Shown here one piece after another: positions 61,788-64,000 of a stretch of DNA of 64,000 nt. The translations under genes and the position numbers were made by a program. Within the stretch, counting starts at the first letter, position 1; each line of letters begins with the position of its first letter. The notes below the pieces were generated by a model. The model was given only the letters and a program-made list of their open reading frames with translations. It did no database searches and was not told the DNA's origin. The stretch spans positions 4,380 to 68,379 of the forward strand of contig JAVBPS010000051.1 in NCBI GenBank assembly GCA_031549495.1, written 5' to 3'. This stretch comes from JAVBOW01 sp031549495. GTDB taxonomy: Bacteria; Bacteroidota; Bacteroidia; Bacteroidales; Rikenellaceae.

Positions 61788-63812
61788 TTATGCTTTCAGC
61801 AATTCCTTCACCTCCTTATAAACCGTTTCGGCCGTGAAACCGAATTTCTCGTCGAGGACGGTATAGGGGGCGGAATAACCGAAATGACCGAGACCGTGGA
61901 TGCGCCCTCCCTCGCCGACCAGACCGCGCAGGGTAGAGGGAAGGCCGGAGGTCATGCCGTAGCGGGGTTTTCCAGTGGGCAGTACTTCGGCCTGATATGC
62001 GGCGGGTTGCGCGCGGAAGATCCCTTCCGAGGGGGCGCTCACGATGCGCACGCTAATCCCGTCTGCGGCGAGCAGGTCGGCGCCGGCCACGAGGGTCGAG
62101 ACCTCCGAGCCGTTGGCCACCATGACCACCTGCGCATCGGCGGCGTCCACCACCACATATGCGCCTTTGGCAGCGCCTTTCCACGCTTCGGTGGTGCGGT
62201 CGCCCGAGGCGGCGGGCACGTCTTTAATGTTCTGGCGTGAAAGGATCAGGGCGACCGGACGCTCGCTGCGCAGGGCCATATTCCATGCGGCGACCGTTTC
62301 GGGGCTGTCGGCCGGGCGCAGCACGACCACAGAGGGTTCGCCGTGATGGTTATGCAGTTGCTCCATCAGGCGCAGTTGAGCCTCATGTTCCACAGGCTGG
62401 TGCGTCGGGCCGTCCTCGCCCACGCGGAACGAGTCGTGCGTCCAGACGTAAACCACATGCAGGCGCATCAGCGCGGCCAGGCGCAGTGCGGGCTTCATGT
62501 AATCCGAGAAGACGAAGAACGTGCCGCAAGCCGGGATCACGCCGCCGTGCAGCGCCAGGCCGTTGCAAATGCAGGCCATCGTCAGTTCGCAGACGCCCGC
62601 CTGCAGGAAGCGGCCGGAATAATCTTCGCGCGAGATCGCTTTGGTATGTTTCAGGAAGCCGTCGGTCTTGTCCGAGTTGCTCAGGTCGGCCGAGGCGACG
62701 ATCATGTTTTCGATATTCTGCGCGTAAAGACCCAGCACGGCGGCCGAGGCGTTGCGCGTAGCCATACCGGGGGTAATGCCCGCTTTGGCGTAATCCAGTT
62801 CAGGGAATTTGCCCGACAGGAAACCATCCAGTTTGGCGGCCAGGGCAGGGTTGGCATTGCGCCAGGCAGCCTCCTGCTCAGCACGGGCAGCCTGCTTGCG
62901 GCGCAACTCCTCGCGGCGGGCGGCGTACAACTCTGCCGACTCGGGGAAGATGGCGAACGGATTTTCCGGATCGCCGCCGAGGTTTTTAATCGTCAGTGCG
63001 ATGTCACCGCCGGCAGCCGTCAGGGGCTGTCCGTGGGTGGAAACCTTATTTTCAAAGCAGCGATCTTCCTTATCCTTCGCGCCTAAGCCCATAACCGTGG
63101 TACCGATAATGAGGGTAGGGCGACCGGTCTCCGCATGGGCGGTGCGCAGCGCCGTGCGGATCGCCTCGGCGTCGTTACCGTTGATGCTGATCACGTTCCA
63201 AGCCCAGGCGCGGTATTTCGCGGCCACGTCTTCGCTGGTCACCTCCTCGACTTTGGTCGAAAGCTGGATGTTGTTCGAGTCGTAGAACATGATGAGGTTC
63301 GACAGCCCCAGGTGCCCCGCGATACGGCCCGCACCCTGCGAAACCTCTTCCTGGATGCCTCCGTCCGAGATGAAAGCGTAGGTTTTGTGGGCCATCCACT
63401 CGCCGAACTGCGAACAAAGGAAGCGCTCGGCGATCGCCGCGCCAACGGCCATCGCATGGCCCTGGCCGAGCGGGCCGGAGGTGTTCTCCACGCCGTGCGC
63501 GAGATCCACTTCGGGGTGGCCGGGCGTGACGCTGCCCCATTGACGGAAGCCTTTCAGGTCGTCCGGCGAGTAGAACCCGGCCAGGCAAAGCACCGAGTAG
63601 AGCATCGGCGACATGTGGCCCGGATCGAGAAAAAAACGGTCGCGATAGGGGTAAGCCGTGTTATCGGGATCGTACTGTATGAATTCCGAGTAGAGCACAT
63701 TCACGAAATCCGCTCCGCCCATAGCGCCGCCAGGGTGGCCTGATTTGGCTTTTTCGACCATTGCCGCGGAGAGTATCCGGATATTGTCCGCAGCGCGTTT
63801 GGTTTTGTTCAT
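61788..63812 (-). CDS. tkt: transketolase
   Basis: Thiamine-diphosphate enzyme of the pentose phosphate pathway. The start at 63812 (MNKTKRAADNIRILSAAM) gives 674 residues; the frame is open further upstream, through the promoter. SGHPGGAMGGADF, DPGHMSPMLYSVLCL, GPLGQGHAMAVGAAIAE, FISDGGIQEEVSQGA with DSNNIQL (TPP/Mg region), the pyrimidine-domain GVCELTMACICNGLALHGG and VWTHDSFRVGEDGPTHQPVEH are all present. Single full-length protein, not split as in some Bacteria. Confidence 0.96.
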   Translation of the reverse strand: MNKTKRAADNIRILSAAMVEKAKSGHPGGAMGGADFVNVLYSEFIQYDPDNTAYPYRDRFFLDPGHMSPMLYSVLCLAGFYSPDDLKGFRQWGSVTPGHPEVDLAHGVENTSGPLGQGHAMAVGAAIAERFLCSQFGEWMAHKTYAFISDGGIQEEVSQGAGRIAGHLGLSNLIMFYDSNNIQLSTKVEEVTSEDVAAKYRAWAWNVISINGNDAEAIRTALRTAHAETGRPTLIIGTTVMGLGAKDKEDRCFENKVSTHGQPLTAAGGDIALTIKNLGGDPENPFAIFPESAELYAARREELRRKQAARAEQEAAWRNANPALAAKLDGFLSGKFPELDYAKAGITPGMATRNASAAVLGLYAQNIENMIVASADLSNSDKTDGFLKHTKAISREDYSGRFLQAGVCELTMACICNGLALHGGVIPACGTFFVFSDYMKPALRLAALMRLHVVYVWTHDSFRVGEDGPTHQPVEHEAQLRLMEQLHNHHGEPSVVVLRPADSPETVAAWNMALRSERPVALILSRQNIKDVPAASGDRTTEAWKGAAKGAYVVVDAADAQVVMVANGSEVSTLVAGADLLAADGISVRIVSAPSEGIFRAQPAAYQAEVLPTGKPRYGMTSGLPSTLRGLVGEGGRIHGLGHFGYSAPYTVLDEKFGFTAETVYKEVKELLKA

Positions 63813-63849
63813 TTCAGTATATGTTTTTTGATTTTTGTCCTGTATCCTG

Positions 63850-63880
63850 CAAAAATACGACATCTCGGAAGACTTTACAA
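63850..63880 (-). promoter_or_regulatory. promoter of tkt
   Basis: Minus-strand TATTTTTG (plus 63850-63857) with TTG (plus 63878-63880) 20 bases upstream. Confidence 0.6.
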
Positions 63881-63928
63881 CGACCCGCCGCCCTAAAAAA
63901 TTTAAAGTTATGAACACCATCCGTGTTT

Positions 63929-64000
63929 CGTCATGTCGAGCGCCAGTCGAGACATCTCAAACAGGCTGTTTTAGATTTCTCGACAGGCGCTCGACATGAC
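63929..64000. repeat. class III intergenic palindrome, copy p (at the window edge)
   Basis: CGTCATGTCGAGCGCCAGTC faces GACAGGCGCTCGACATGAC, core as in copy f. The last base or bases may lie beyond the window. Confidence 0.85.

Overview
The window looks like a chromosome segment of a GC-rich gut-type Bacteroidota (order Bacteroidales; an Alistipes-like Rikenellaceae genome is my best guess, from memory and not from any search). The grounds are: a SusC/SusD pair with two serine-type sulfatases, long Bacteroidota-type signal peptidase I, small PorT-like outer-membrane barrels, a DoxX/Gfo-Idh-MocA pair, and many upstream regions carrying the Bacteroidota -7 promoter word TAnnTTTG, several with a TTTG/TTG about 19-21 bases upstream. 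Most of the window is housekeeping DNA with short intergenic gaps. I see no phage, insertion sequence, CRISPR array or rRNA operon.

Layout. 1-2.1 kb: DoxX plus a partial Tat-type oxidoreductase. 2.3-8.9 kb: DEAD-box helicase, an ABC-F ATPase with what looks like a translated attenuator leader, a TonB-dependent receptor and a DUF4491 membrane protein. 9.1 kb: tRNA-Leu(CAG). 9.5-17.3 kb, minus strand: GH3 beta-glucosidase, MutS2, RsmE, a LruC-domain lipoprotein, and an rnhB gene broken by a short deletion. 17.4-20.5 kb: small outer-membrane barrels, including a duplicated lipoprotein+barrel cassette whose second lipoprotein has decayed. 20.6-25.7 kb: purM, a hexuronate pair (SDR oxidoreductase and UxuA), Ohr and an SGNH-like hydrolase. 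25.7-34.3 kb: sulfatase, sulfatase, SusC, SusD, a compact locus probably for a sulfated glycan. 34.5-49.5 kb: RNase R, a DUF362 ferredoxin-like protein, MetF and MetH, glutamine cyclotransferase, SerS, a small ferredoxin, MqnC (futalosine menaquinone route), TruA. 49.7-54 kb: dapB-lepB-yigZ and pyrB-pyrI. 54.2-59.8 kb: uvrA, then an overlapping M16 peptidase/FkbM methyltransferase/O-methyltransferase operon. 59.8-63.8 kb: two barrel proteins and transketolase.

The most striking non-genic feature is a dense family of roughly 70-95 base palindromes, 16 copies in 64 kb, all intergenic. They share the ends TGTCAT/ATGACA but have three different cores. Substitutions in one arm are matched in the other arm, and the loop is asymmetric, so each class I copy has a direction. 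Some copies sit between divergent genes or a few bases before a start codon, so they are not simply terminators. A separate GC-rich hairpin module is shared by two of these copies and the purM leader. The best candidate for an undescribed regulatory device is the roughly 130-base ABC-F leader at 4.38-4.51 kb, with a five-codon ORF whose stop region can pair over 13 positions with the sequence just before the ABC-F start codon.
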